Positions 43,022-51,528 of a DNA stretch of 64,000 bases are shown here, in pieces. Made by a program: the position numbers and the translations under genes. How positions within the stretch are numbered: position 1 is the first letter of the stretch; each line of letters begins with the position of its first letter. This DNA comes from Bacillus sp. V2I10 (lineage in GTDB: Bacteria; Bacillota; Bacilli; Bacillales; Bacillaceae), in contig NZ_JAUSYV010000002.1 of the NCBI RefSeq assembly GCF_030817055.1, positions 186,001-250,000 of the forward strand. The letters run 5' to 3'. The notes under the pieces were generated by a model. The model saw only the letters and a list, made by a program, of their open reading frames with translations, was not told where the DNA came from and did not search any database.

Positions 43022-43882
43022 TCATTCTTCTGAATCCTCAAATATGTCAACACCGAGTTCCTGAAGAACCATTATTGCATCTTCTACTGGCAGTTTAGGA
43101 AGCTTAAACTCATAATCAATCACTTCTCGAATGTCGTTACTGCCGGTTAATTTGTGCTTCTCAACGTTTCCATTATTATCACGTATATTTAATACATTAT
43201 TAACCAAAGACAGCGATCGCTTTTGGTCTAATTGCCAAATTTGACAGCGTAAACTGGACGTAAATAAGTCATTGGGCTGAAAATACTTTTTTATTGCTGT
43301 TTGAAAATCATCAAATCGGTACGTTTTCTTTGTGTCGAAAGACCAAATCAATTCAGTGAGTAAATTACCATCTACATACCTGTAATACGTGTACGTTCCC
43401 GGTTCTTCTTCCGGACGTATTCTTACTTCAATCCCACCATAGTGTGACACATTACCATAATCCGTTTCCAATCGAACCGGTTCAAAAAATGGTGCGCTGT
43501 TTCCACAGTCGACATACATTTCTTCTTTTTCATTCGGAAGTCGAACGAGCAGCGCAACATGACCTCCGCCTAAAAGAGCGAAACGACTGTGGAAACCAAG
43601 CTGGTTCAACAACTGATTAAGACTGCTGTTGATCATATAACAGGTTCCGCCCATATGATGCTGAACGAGCTGCTTTACAAACTCTTCCTCATCTTGTACG
43701 AGCTTACCTTTCTTGTGATATTCTTTGAAATGCAATAACGTACTAATATTCTCAAAGGGAATACGATTTAGATGTGCGATGCAAATTTCTTTTAAATACT
43801 CATGTGAAGGCTCTTGAATAGGAACTTGAATATAGTGCAAGTAATTAATTGCCCAATGAGGTAATCGCTTCTGTTCAATCAT
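43022..43882 (-). CDS. nat: Arylamine N-acetyltransferase
   Basis: This 286-residue enzyme transfers acetyl from acetyl-CoA to arylamines and hydrazines. The catalytic triad is visible: Cys in GGTCYMINSSLNQLL (about residue 72), His in GGGHVALLVRL and Asp in MYVDCGNSAPFFEPV. RIPFENISTLLHF is also a family motif. The start has AAAGGAG upstream. Family length is about 270-290, so the protein is complete. It may belong functionally to the xenobiotic-detoxification genes of this window, but shares no operon with them. Confidence 0.9.
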   Translation of the reverse strand: MIEQKRLPHWAINYLHYIQVPIQEPSHEYLKEICIAHLNRIPFENISTLLHFKEYHKKGKLVQDEEEFVKQLVQHHMGGTCYMINSSLNQLLNQLGFHSRFALLGGGHVALLVRLPNEKEEMYVDCGNSAPFFEPVRLETDYGNVSHYGGIEVRIRPEEEPGTYTYYRYVDGNLLTELIWSFDTKKTYRFDDFQTAIKKYFQPNDLFTSSLRCQIWQLDQKRSLSLVNNVLNIRDNNGNVEKHKLTGSNDIREVIDYEFKLPKLPVEDAIMVLQELGVDIFEDSEE

Positions 43883-44049
43883 TTATTAACAACTCTCCTT
43901 TTTCTAAACTTTACCATGTGGAAATTTGTATTACGATGAACTAAGGAACTATTTACATTTATATAAAATGACCATTTTTTTAGACAGCAACTAAGCAAAA
44001 AAGCTACTAAAGTATTAATTTTCTGAAAATAAATTAAAAAAGAAATCAA

Positions 44050-44080
44050 ATGAATACTCTATACAAATCTAGTTAACATA
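44050..44080. repeat. ATACTCTATACAAATCTAGTT repeat, copy 2
   Basis: Identical over about 30 bases to the copy at 42193. It lies 45 bases outside the IS3 element, between nat and the IS. The rest of 43883-44125 is empty. Confidence 0.7.
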
Positions 44081-44178
44081 AAGCAACCTATAGGAAGTTA
44101 ATAAAAAGAAAACCCCTTGATACTGAACTGCACCCCAATTGTTAGACATTATCTAACAATTGGAGGTGCAGTTTTTTT

Positions 44179-44691
44179 ATGGCTAAATTTTCAAAAGAAG
44201 AAAAAATAATGGCCGTTAAAAGATATCTAGCAGGTGAAGATTCTTTTAAGGGAATCGCTAATTCTATTGATGCAGATACAGGGGATTTACGTACTTGGCT
44301 TAAACGATTTGAATATTACGGGGAAGAAGCATTTGAAAAGGCATATACAATCTATTCTGCAAGCGATAAACTGGACGTACTTAACTATATGCACGAACAT
44401 AGGACGTCAACAAGAGAGACAGCTGCTGTTTTCAACATCAAGGATCCAAGTACCATTCGTAGATGGATAACTCTTTACGAAAGTGGAGGTGTTGACGCCC
44501 TGCAAACAAAGAAAAAGGGGCGTCCATCCATGAAGAAGAAAGAAGCAAAGAAAGCAACACCCGTTGAAGGATCTTTAGAGGCTTTACAAGCAGAAGTTGA
44601 ATATTTACGTGCGGAGAATGCCTATTTAAAAAAGTTAAAGGCCTTAGTTCAGGAAAGAGAAGTGTCCAAACGCAAGAACAAGCGAAAGTAG
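44179..44691 (+). CDS. IS3-family transposase subunit A (OrfA)
   Basis: This 170-residue DNA-binding subunit has two helix-turn-helix units (KFSKEEKIMAVKRYLAGEDS; STRETAAVFNIKDPSTIRRW) and a C-terminal leucine-zipper-like coil (SLEALQAEVEYLRAENAYLK then KLKALVQ). GGAGGTG lies 9 bases before the ATG, inside the hairpin at the IS end, which would block translation from read-through mRNA. orfB follows in the -1 frame after KALVQ, where a programmed slip could make the OrfAB fusion. Confidence 0.85.
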   Translation: MAKFSKEEKIMAVKRYLAGEDSFKGIANSIDADTGDLRTWLKRFEYYGEEAFEKAYTIYSASDKLDVLNYMHEHRTSTRETAAVFNIKDPSTIRRWITLYESGGVDALQTKKKGRPSMKKKEAKKATPVEGSLEALQAEVEYLRAENAYLKKLKALVQEREVSKRKNKRK

Positions 44692-45125
44692 TATACGAAC
44701 TAAGGAAAGAGTTTAATTTGGACCTATTACTCAGCATATCTGAGCTAGCCCGCAGCACGTATTATTACTGGGTAAACGCCTTCGGGCGTCCTGACAAATA
44801 CGATCGATTGAAGACAATCATTCAAGACATTTTCATACGCATAAAGGACGGTATGGTTATCGCCGTATCACGCTTGAACTTCGACGTCAGGGCTATTTCC
44901 ATAATCATAAAACGGTGCTCCGCCTGATGAAAGAATTAGGACTAAAATGCTTGGTCCGCATAAAGAAATATCGCTCGTATAAAGGAAAAGTTGGTAAGAT
45001 TGCCCCGAATCTTTTACAGCGTGATTTCCAGGCCACGAAGCCAAATCAAAAATGGGTGACAGATGTGACTGAATTCCACCTCTTTGGTAAGAAGCTCTAT
45101 TTGTCCCCTGTGCTCGATCTATTTA
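44689..45125 (+). pseudogene. IS3-family transposase subunit B, frameshifted and truncated
   Basis: The DDE integrase subunit is present as pieces: ELRKEFNLDLLLSISELARS then TYYYWVNAFGRPDKYDRLK and IIQDIF; after a one-base loss near 44835, HTHKGRYGYRRITLELRRQG then YFHNHKTVLRLMKELGLKCL; and QRDFQATKPNQKWVTDVTEF with the first catalytic Asp, ending at LDLF. The second Asp and the Glu are lost, because the sequence switches to non-IS DNA at 45126. Confidence 0.85.
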
Positions 45126-45163
45126 GGGGTAGTGACAGGGTTCGTGTCATAGACCGCAAAGTA
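45126..45163 (+). repeat. Candidate left end of a Tn3-type element inside the IS3 orfB
   Basis: GGGGTAGTGACAGGGTTCGT begins exactly where homology to the IS3 transposase stops. The inner end is not TAAG, so the assignment depends on the GGGG boundary, the break in orfB and the resolvase gene just downstream. Confidence 0.45.
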
Positions 45164-45211
45164 GTGTCAATGATGAATGATACTAAGGAAATTGGAGCAG
45201 AATTTGCTCCA

Positions 45212-45744
45212 TTATTTTATTTTCAATTCTAAATTGCGCTTATGAATAGCCCGATACAAAGATCCCTGGGAGACACCAGTGCCTTCTATAATTTCTTTTA
45301 CAGAGTATTCCTTGCTATCATACATTCGTAGCGCTAATTTAACTCTTTCTTTATCTATCATTGGTCTTCCCAGCTTTTTGCCACGTTTTTTACTTGCTTC
45401 AAGACCTTCTTTTACACGTTCTGCAATTAAGTTTCGTTCCAATTCAGCGATTACACACATCATCTGAAACATAGCTCTTCCTGTAGAAATCCCAGTATCC
45501 ATATTTTCCTTCAATGAGACAAACTGTATCGACTTTTCTTCAAATTGCTGAATGATATATAGGATATCGAATTTTTTACGACCTAGGCGCGAGATGCTTT
45601 CTACTACGACTGTATCTCCTGACCTTATTAGATCAAATAGCTGCGTTAAGCCTTTTCTGTCCCGAGTTGTGCCAGTGAATTTCTCAGTAACAATCTTTTC
45701 GCATCCATAATCATCCAGCATCGTCATTTGCCGATCTAGATTTT
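45212..45744 (-). pseudogene. Serine resolvase, 5' end removed by a Tn3 terminal repeat
   Basis: This is a small serine recombinase of the Tn3 resolvase family. The N-terminal YARVS(T) segment with the catalytic Ser is missing; the frame starts at QNLDRQMTMLDDYGCEKIVT and is intact from there (VVVESISRLGRKKFDILYII, AELERNLIAERVKEGLEASK) through a C-terminal helix-turn-helix (YSVKEIIEGTGVSQGSLYRA). The break is exactly at the GGGG of a terminal repeat at 45745. The intact homologue at 59202 shows the expected GYARVSTVDQNLDRQ. It cannot recombine without its serine. Confidence 0.85.
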
Positions 45745-45782
45745 GGGGTAGCGTCAGGATTTTGACATTTTACAACGTTAAG
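45745..45782 (+). repeat. Tn1546-like 38-bp terminal repeat
   Basis: It starts GGGGTAGCGTCAGGATTTTG and ends TTTTACAACGTTAAG, exactly 38 bases, with GGGG outermost. It resembles Tn1546-type ends. It truncates the resolvase gene on its left. Confidence 0.8.
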
Positions 45783-45838
45783 GTAAAAACTCTTGTATCA
45801 ATAGGGTTTACCCTATTGAGACTTTTTGTTTTGATACC

Positions 45839-45858
45839 GGGGTACCGCCAACTGTAAG
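45839..45858 (+). repeat. Partial Tn3-type end GGGGTACCGCCA
   Basis: GGGGTACCGCCAACTGTAAG shares its first 12 bases with the arms of the palindrome at 51138. The inner part is lost. Confidence 0.5.
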
Positions 45859-45871
45859 TATGAACCCATAT

Positions 45872-46087
45872 GGAATGCGGACTCATGCAGCAACAAACAA
45901 ACTAACCGTCCATAACATTAATATTGGCCAAGGTGGTGCTGATGCTATCTATATCAAGACACCTAAGGGAGAAAATATTTTGATTGATGCTGGAAATAAA
46001 TCAGATGCGTATCACATCGAGGGAGTAGTTGCGGCTGTGATAATACTCTCTAGTCAGACTATTATCCCTCATTGTATAACAAAATAA
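45872..46087 (+). pseudogene. ComEC/Rec2-type metallo-beta-lactamase remnant
   Basis: The frame reads ATNKLTVHNINIGQGGADAI then YIKTPKGENILIDAGNKSDA. INxGQGdA(xx)I...G.NILIDAG is the start of the beta-lactamase-like domain of ComEC-type or related secreted hydrolases. The HxHxDH motif that should follow is absent; the protein ends after 75 residues in unrelated sequence. The preceding residues (MNPYGMRTHA) are read-in from the transposon end. Confidence 0.65.
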
Positions 46088-46127
46088 GGTAGAATCCCTT
46101 GGGAATTTTCAAGGGATCTACCTTTAG
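46087..46127. terminator. Hairpin AGGTAGA...TCTACCT
   Basis: The arms AGGTAGAATCCCTTG and CAAGGGATCTACCT pair with one bulge around GGAATTTT. T-rich sequence follows on the plus strand; it can also serve the leftward PTS operon ending at 46190. Confidence 0.6.
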
Positions 46128-46189
46128 TTTTGTGCAGGGACTTTTCAGTAGCCCCGTACTGTACCGATGTCATTTTTCACTCGTATAAA

Positions 46190-48112
46190 TTATACTGCTT
46201 TAATTGCTACTGTTATATTTCCTGACTTCTCACTAGTATTACCTTGTGTTCTGTAAACAGGTTTTTTTAATACTCCAATTATACAAGCTGTAATAATTGA
46301 ACCAATTAAAATACATGCAATGTATAGCAATGGACTGCTTGCAGCAATAGGAATTACAAAGATTCCACCATGAGGAGCCTGTAAAGAAATTCCTAATGCC
46401 ATACAAATCCCTCCACCAATTGCTGAACCAACAATATTTGCTGGAATTATTCTTAATGGATCACTTGCAGCAAACGGAATTGCTGCTTCAGTAATAAAAG
46501 ATGCCCCCATAATATAAGCTGCTTTTCCTGCGTTTCGTTCTTCAAGTGAGAATTTATTTTTAAATAGTGTTGTTGCTAATGCAATCCCTAATGGAGGGAC
46601 CATCCCTCCAACCATTAGTGCAGCAGATGGTTCGTAAATATGATTTGCAAACATCGCTAAGCCAAATGCTGATGCTGTTTTATTGATAGGGCCGCCCATA
46701 TCAGATGCCATCATTCCTGCCAAAAGCGCTCCTAATAAAATTGCATTCGAACCAGTTAAACCATTTAACCAACCTTGTAACGACTCATTAATCCACGCCA
46801 TCGGACTATTAATTACAAAGTGCATAATAAAGGCTGTTACAAACGTACCTATTAAAGGAAGTATAAGTACCGGTGAAAGACTTTGTAATGAATCTGGAAT
46901 GCCTTTTAATAATTTTTTCAATCCTAAGATTGTATAACCAGCAATAAAACCTGCAATCATACCTCCTAAAAATCCTGAACCACCAAGGGTTGCCATCATA
47001 CCACCAATCATACCTGGTGCTAAACCTGGACGATCCGCAATACTATACGCAATATATCCTGCTAGTACTGGAACCATTAGTGCGAAGGCTGCGCTACCAC
47101 CTGCTGTACCTAGAAAAGCAGCGAATGCATTATATTCTGAGCTAGTCGGGTCAGAAGCATGAATACCAAACATAAAGGAGATTGCGATTAATATACCGCC
47201 AGCGACAACAAATGGAATCATAAAAGATACCCCATTCATTATATGGCTGTATATTTTAGGTTGTTTTAATCGTGTTTTTTCTTTTGCTTCCTTTAACTTG
47301 TTGTTCCCCTGATTTAAAACCGTACCTTTTCCAGAAATAGCATCTTCAATTAAATCCTTTGCATGATGTATCCCATTTTTAACAGACGTTTTAATAACCT
47401 TACGATCACCAAAGACATCCATGTCCACTTTAACATCTGCAGCAACAATTATGCCATCTGCTTCATCAATATCTTCTTGAGTTAATCTGTTCTGTATACC
47501 CGTCGATCCATTGGTTTGAACTTTTATTTGAACGCCAAGCTCCTCAGCAGCATTTTTTAATGCTTCTGCAGCCATAAATGTATGTGCTATTCCAGTAGGG
47601 CATCCAGTAACTCCGACCAATTTCTTACCAAAATACTTCTTATCATTCGTATCTACCTGTCCCATTTTTTCTTCAGCATTTGCAAATAGCTGGACAACTT
47701 CATGACTATCTTTGGCAAGAATAAGCTTAGCTCTAAAGGTTTCATCCATTAGAAAAGTGGAGATTTTAGATAAAGTCTTTAAGTGCTCAGTTGAAGAATC
47801 TTTGCCGGCTGCTATCATGAAAAATAAATTACATTTTTCTGAACTATACTTAATTCCACTTAAAGATCTTCCCATAATAATAGCAGGCGATTTAACTCCA
47901 TCAGATTTTGCATGTGGAATAGCAATACCAAACCCTACTTCTGTTGGAACCTGATCTTCACGAGCCCAAATATCCTGTTTAAATTGTTTAAGATCATGTA
48001 AATAGCCGTTTTTATTTAATTTTTCTGCAAGCTCATTAATTAAGTCCTCTTTCGTTTCAGCAACTAGATCTAATATTATGTTTTCTGGCCTTAAGACACT
48101 AGAAGTCTTCAT
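46190..48112 (-). CDS. fruA: PTS fructose-type permease EIIABC
   Basis: This 640-residue enzyme II has domains in the order A-B-C. EIIA (1-150) carries the phosphohistidine in FGIAIPHAKSDGVK. EIIB (about 165-265) has the phosphocysteine in VGVTGCPTGIAHTFMAAEAL. EIIC (about 290-625) has about nine membrane segments with GGMMATLGGSGFLGGMIAGF. It imports a sugar with phosphorylation by phosphoenolpyruvate through HPr. It lies behind a PRD regulator and a class II aldolase gene rather than a 1-phosphofructokinase gene, so the sugar may be another ketose. The start has GGAGG upstream. Confidence 0.88.
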   Translation of the reverse strand: MKTSSVLRPENIILDLVAETKEDLINELAEKLNKNGYLHDLKQFKQDIWAREDQVPTEVGFGIAIPHAKSDGVKSPAIIMGRSLSGIKYSSEKCNLFFMIAAGKDSSTEHLKTLSKISTFLMDETFRAKLILAKDSHEVVQLFANAEEKMGQVDTNDKKYFGKKLVGVTGCPTGIAHTFMAAEALKNAAEELGVQIKVQTNGSTGIQNRLTQEDIDEADGIIVAADVKVDMDVFGDRKVIKTSVKNGIHHAKDLIEDAISGKGTVLNQGNNKLKEAKEKTRLKQPKIYSHIMNGVSFMIPFVVAGGILIAISFMFGIHASDPTSSEYNAFAAFLGTAGGSAAFALMVPVLAGYIAYSIADRPGLAPGMIGGMMATLGGSGFLGGMIAGFIAGYTILGLKKLLKGIPDSLQSLSPVLILPLIGTFVTAFIMHFVINSPMAWINESLQGWLNGLTGSNAILLGALLAGMMASDMGGPINKTASAFGLAMFANHIYEPSAALMVGGMVPPLGIALATTLFKNKFSLEERNAGKAAYIMGASFITEAAIPFAASDPLRIIPANIVGSAIGGGICMALGISLQAPHGGIFVIPIAASSPLLYIACILIGSIITACIIGVLKKPVYRTQGNTSEKSGNITVAIKAV

Positions 48113-48127
48113 ATATGATCCCTCCTC

Positions 48128-49006
48128 TTAAATTTCTCCTAATTTATAGAGTGATGCTTTTCCAGTTGAACCAAATAGATCCATTTTTTTCTTTACTAAT
48201 TCAATAGCTGCCTTCGTTGCTTCAGGCATTAATAGATCTGGTTCATATGCATTTGGATTTTCATCCAGCGTAGCTCTTAATTGGTTATAAAACGCTCTCT
48301 TCATATCTGTTGATAAATTAATTTTGGCAATACCATGTTTCACAGCTTCTCTTATTTCTTCATCTGGGTTGTCTGATCCACCGTGAAGAACTAAAGGAAT
48401 GTTTACTTTTTCATGAATCTTCATTAATCGATCAATTTTAATAGAGTGATCTTTCGTTTTTGGATATAAGCCATGTGAAGTTCCAACAGCAACAGCAAGG
48501 GTATCAATTCCTGTTTTTTCAACGAAAATAGCTGCTTCATCAGGATTCGTATATAAAATCTCATCTGCTCCGCCTTCTGAACTACCCTCATTACTTCCAA
48601 TAGTACCCAGTTCACCTTCTACAGACACACCTACCATATGAGCAAGTTCTACTGCTTTTTTTGTTAATGCCATATTTTCTTCAAATGGTAAATGTGACGC
48701 ATCCATCATCACAGACGTATAGCCATTTCTAATAGATCGAGTAATATCTTCGATTGTTGCCCCGTGATCTAAATGAATCACAAAAGGAACTTTAGACTTT
48801 GACGCCGCCTCTCGTACATATGCCACAAATTCATCTGTCACTAAATTAATTTCATTCGGGTGAATTTGAAGTATAGCTGGAGATTTTTGCTCCTCTGCAG
48901 CACTTACTACAACTTTGACAAATTCGCTATTGGCTACATTAAATGACCCGACTGCAAATTTATTCTCATAAGCTACTTGAAGTAAATCTTTCATATTAAC
49001 TAACAT
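48128..49006 (-). CDS. Class II fructose-bisphosphate-type aldolase
   Basis: This 292-residue zinc aldolase has metal ligands in VIHLDHGATIED (His), the region VEGELG, TSHGLYPKTKD (His) and LVLHGGSDNPDEEI (His), with NLSTDMKRAF for phosphate. The branch covers FbaA, GatY/KbaY and other ketose-bisphosphate aldolases; the exact one is undetermined. It presumably cleaves a 1,6-bisphosphate derived from the sugar imported by the adjacent PTS. The start at 49006 (MLVNMKDLLQ) has TAGGAGG upstream, whereas the longer frame overlaps the regulator gene. Confidence 0.88.
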   Translation of the reverse strand: MLVNMKDLLQVAYENKFAVGSFNVANSEFVKVVVSAAEEQKSPAILQIHPNEINLVTDEFVAYVREAASKSKVPFVIHLDHGATIEDITRSIRNGYTSVMMDASHLPFEENMALTKKAVELAHMVGVSVEGELGTIGSNEGSSEGGADEILYTNPDEAAIFVEKTGIDTLAVAVGTSHGLYPKTKDHSIKIDRLMKIHEKVNIPLVLHGGSDNPDEEIREAVKHGIAKINLSTDMKRAFYNQLRATLDENPNAYEPDLLMPEATKAAIELVKKKMDLFGSTGKASLYKLGEI

Positions 49007-49023
49007 TTCTATTCCTCCTAATA

Positions 49024-50889
49024 TTATTTGGAAGACCAAACTTCCAAAAACTCATCATAATTGGTTACATTTAATAATTTTTCTGTCATATTTGTTTGCT
49101 TAAACACATCATGAATCTCTTCAAAAAACTTTGTATTATTCACCTTTTGATTTTTTGGAGGGATAAATAGAAAGATAATCTGAGCCATTTTATCTCCCCA
49201 CAAAATTTTTTGTTTATTTATTGCCACTAACACTCGTAATTTTTTGTTATTTCCACAATCAAATGGATGCGGCATCGCCACTAAATTTCCAATATTAGTA
49301 CTCGACATCTTTTCTCTTTCATTAATGCTTGTATACAGATGTTGAATATCGCCAAACTTCGTAAGGGTTTTCAATAAATCTTTTTGATTCTCTTCATCTA
49401 AGAAACAAAGATCATTCGGAGATAAATAGTATTTCAGTAAGCCACGATTTATTTGAATATAAATAGTCTTCATATCTTCATTTGTGATCATTTCACTAAC
49501 ACGAATACAATTTTTCACATTTAGGTGCTGCTCCTCAAGGATTTCACTAGTAGTTACTATAGTTTCTATCCCTTCAGGAAGTGAATGGATTTCATGATTT
49601 GCAAATAAACCATCAATTTTAATATTTGGGAAGTATAAATTTATTTTTCTTTCTAATAGCTTACCTACTAACGGATTTTTCCCATAAATAATTGCAATTC
49701 TTTTCCTTGTTTCTTGGGAATTTTCGATAATATTCATAATATGAAGTGTCAAGTAACCGATTTCATTTTCTGGTATCTTTATATTTAAGCAAAATTGTAA
49801 TTCTTTCGCTAAAACCACTGCAATATTATAAGCATTCATATATTCCGACTTTATTTGAGAAATAAATGGATTCTCTACAGGAAAGTAATATTTTAATGGA
49901 TATAATGACTTTGTAATATGTTCCAATAGGAGATTAAATAACTTTTCATTCTTTCGACTTGAAAAACCATATCGAGCCCCAACTTTTTTTATAACCGATT
50001 TTACTTTTTCCTCTATTTCATCTGAGTGTTCATGTTCAATTACTTCATTTTTCTTCGGTAATATTTGTAAAACGATTAACAAGTAGCATAAATACTGATA
50101 TTCATATTCGTCAAACTGTACATTCATTTCCTTAGCTAAACGAGTAAGGATTAACTTTGCTATTTTTAATTCTTCAAAGCAAGTATTATCTAACCTCATG
50201 TCTTTTTCAGCAATTTTTTGATCAAGGCCTACTCGTTTTAAACTAATAATTATGTTCACACATATTGAGAATAGTTCTTGAGAGCTTAGTAATAAATTAT
50301 ACTTAGTAACTTCTTCTTCAATACAAGAATATACTAATTGAATTGAGGACTGACTAAACCAATCACCAAAATAGTATTGCAGCGCTTCATCAAGCGACAT
50401 TCTCTTTAAACAATTTGTTGTTACTAATTTTTTTAGTAATAGACGTTTTTCTACTTCACTTCCATTAAGCCTTATCCCTTGGAAAATAATTGCTTCAACC
50501 TCAATGTTCCGTTTTTCGGCTTGGATTATTTGAAATAATTTTTGTACGTCTTTCCTAATTGTTTGAGTAGAAAAATAAAGTTTTTTTGCCAATTCATCAT
50601 AAGTTATAAAATCAGTTTCAGATAAAAGTGTTTTTATTATGTGAAAAGCTCGTTCTTCGTAATCATCTTCATTTTGATGAATATTTGATAAATCCCCAAC
50701 TAATTTATATCCTTTTTGAGTATTACCAGTAATTATTACTTTATCTAAATAATTTTCATTTATTTCCCTAATGTCATTTCTAATTGTTCTTGTCGTTACA
50801 TTAAATAGATTAGCAAGTTCGCTTCCACTTACAAAGTCATTCTCAGATTGTTCTAAATGCTCTAATATCTTAATGTAACGTTTTTTCAT
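49024..50889 (-). CDS. PRD-containing PTS regulator (BglG/MtlR/LicR class)
   Basis: This 621-residue activator has two N-terminal helix-turn-helix units (ENDFVSGSELANLFNVTTRT; DFITYDELAKKLYFSTQTIR), then two PRD domains (about 180-290 and 295-395, the second with EIGYLTLHIMNIIE). Next are a GatB-like EIIB domain (about 400-485, IAIIYGKNPLVG) and a C-terminal EIIA domain with the phospho-His in NLVAMPHPFDCG. Phosphorylation by HPr and by the EII would tune activity to sugar supply and carbon state. It is the first gene of the leftward operon that contains its targets. GGAGGAAA precedes the ATG. Confidence 0.88.
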   Translation of the reverse strand: MKKRYIKILEHLEQSENDFVSGSELANLFNVTTRTIRNDIREINENYLDKVIITGNTQKGYKLVGDLSNIHQNEDDYEERAFHIIKTLLSETDFITYDELAKKLYFSTQTIRKDVQKLFQIIQAEKRNIEVEAIIFQGIRLNGSEVEKRLLLKKLVTTNCLKRMSLDEALQYYFGDWFSQSSIQLVYSCIEEEVTKYNLLLSSQELFSICVNIIISLKRVGLDQKIAEKDMRLDNTCFEELKIAKLILTRLAKEMNVQFDEYEYQYLCYLLIVLQILPKKNEVIEHEHSDEIEEKVKSVIKKVGARYGFSSRKNEKLFNLLLEHITKSLYPLKYYFPVENPFISQIKSEYMNAYNIAVVLAKELQFCLNIKIPENEIGYLTLHIMNIIENSQETRKRIAIIYGKNPLVGKLLERKINLYFPNIKIDGLFANHEIHSLPEGIETIVTTSEILEEQHLNVKNCIRVSEMITNEDMKTIYIQINRGLLKYYLSPNDLCFLDEENQKDLLKTLTKFGDIQHLYTSINEREKMSSTNIGNLVAMPHPFDCGNNKKLRVLVAINKQKILWGDKMAQIIFLFIPPKNQKVNNTKFFEEIHDVFKQTNMTEKLLNVTNYDEFLEVWSSK

Positions 50890-50917
50890 TAGGATTTCCT
50901 CCTCACATTTATTTTAA

Positions 50918-50931
50918 TGTAAGCGCTTCAT
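50918..50931. promoter_or_regulatory. Candidate CcpA cre site
   Basis: TGTAAGCGCTTCAT matches the cre consensus (TGWAARCGYTWNCA) at 12 of 14 positions, with the central palindrome AAGCGCTT. It lies 29 bases upstream of the PRD regulator start and would give carbon catabolite repression. Confidence 0.5.
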
Positions 50932-51137
50932 CTTTACCAAGCATATACATTTTCCTAATAGTTAGGAAGTTTTTTAATATTAGGATGAACGTGAATAATA
51001 GATTTGAGTCGTTTCTGGTGCGATTTCGTCTGAAATCTCTCGACACATAAAAAAACACCAGCCTTTCCATGATATTACAGAAAGAATAGCGTTTTTTTCG
51101 TTTTTGCGGTAATGATTTGCCTTAGCTTGATGGGCAT

Positions 51138-51197
51138 GGGGTACCGCCAGCAAAACGCGGAAAACGTACGTTTTCCGCGTTTTGCTGGCGGTACCCC
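51138..51197. repeat. 60-bp perfect palindrome made of two Tn3-type ends
   Basis: The left arm begins GGGGTACCGCCAGCAAAACG and continues CGGAAAACGT; the right arm is its exact reverse complement and ends CGGTACCCC. There is no loop. GGGGTACCGCCA is a Tn3-family terminal sequence (as in Tn4430-like ends), here as two ends joined at their inner sides. No coding capacity. The surrounding 50932-51420 has no gene. Confidence 0.8.
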
Positions 51198-51420
51198 AAA
51201 TATAACAATAAAGTCGTTTAAATCTATATGTTACTCCACAATAGCGCCCTTTTCTTGAATAACTAAAATAGAAATCTGGTCCATTCCATATTTCATTGAA
51301 CTCGCGCCAATACGGTTAAATCTTTATGCCTTCCAAAATCATGATCTTAATTCGTCTTTTTATTTATAGTTTGTAAATCTACTATTTCAAAATGCTAAAC
51401 TGTTATTAAAGGCTTCCTCA

Positions 51421-51524
51421 AATTTCTTAAACACTAAAACGGCATTTTATCCACCAAACCCGAAACCATTTGTGATGGCATAGTTTACTTCTGCTTGAAT
51501 TGATTGGTTCGGTACATAATCCAA
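51421..51524 (-). pseudogene. fabF C-terminal scrap with in-frame stop
   Basis: The minus strand reads LDYVPNQSIQAEVNYAITNG then FGFGG, stop, NAVLVFKK. A TAA replaces the conserved His of GFGFGGHNA. Only about 34 codons remain. It directly follows the lpdA stop and is nearly identical in DNA to 53037-53137 upstream of lpdA. Confidence 0.8.
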
Positions 51525-51528
51525 TAAA

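Larger units (their letters stand above)
44126..45125 (+). mobile_element. IS3-family element (IS150 group), 3' end lost
   Basis: The left end is a long inverted repeat (AACTGCACCCCAATTGTTAG / TCTAACAATTGGAGGTGCAG, 44126-44173) whose right arm contains the orfA ribosome site. orfA is intact, orfB is frameshifted and cut at 45125 where a GGGG of a Tn3-type end begins. No right terminal repeat remains, so the element cannot move. Confidence 0.75.
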
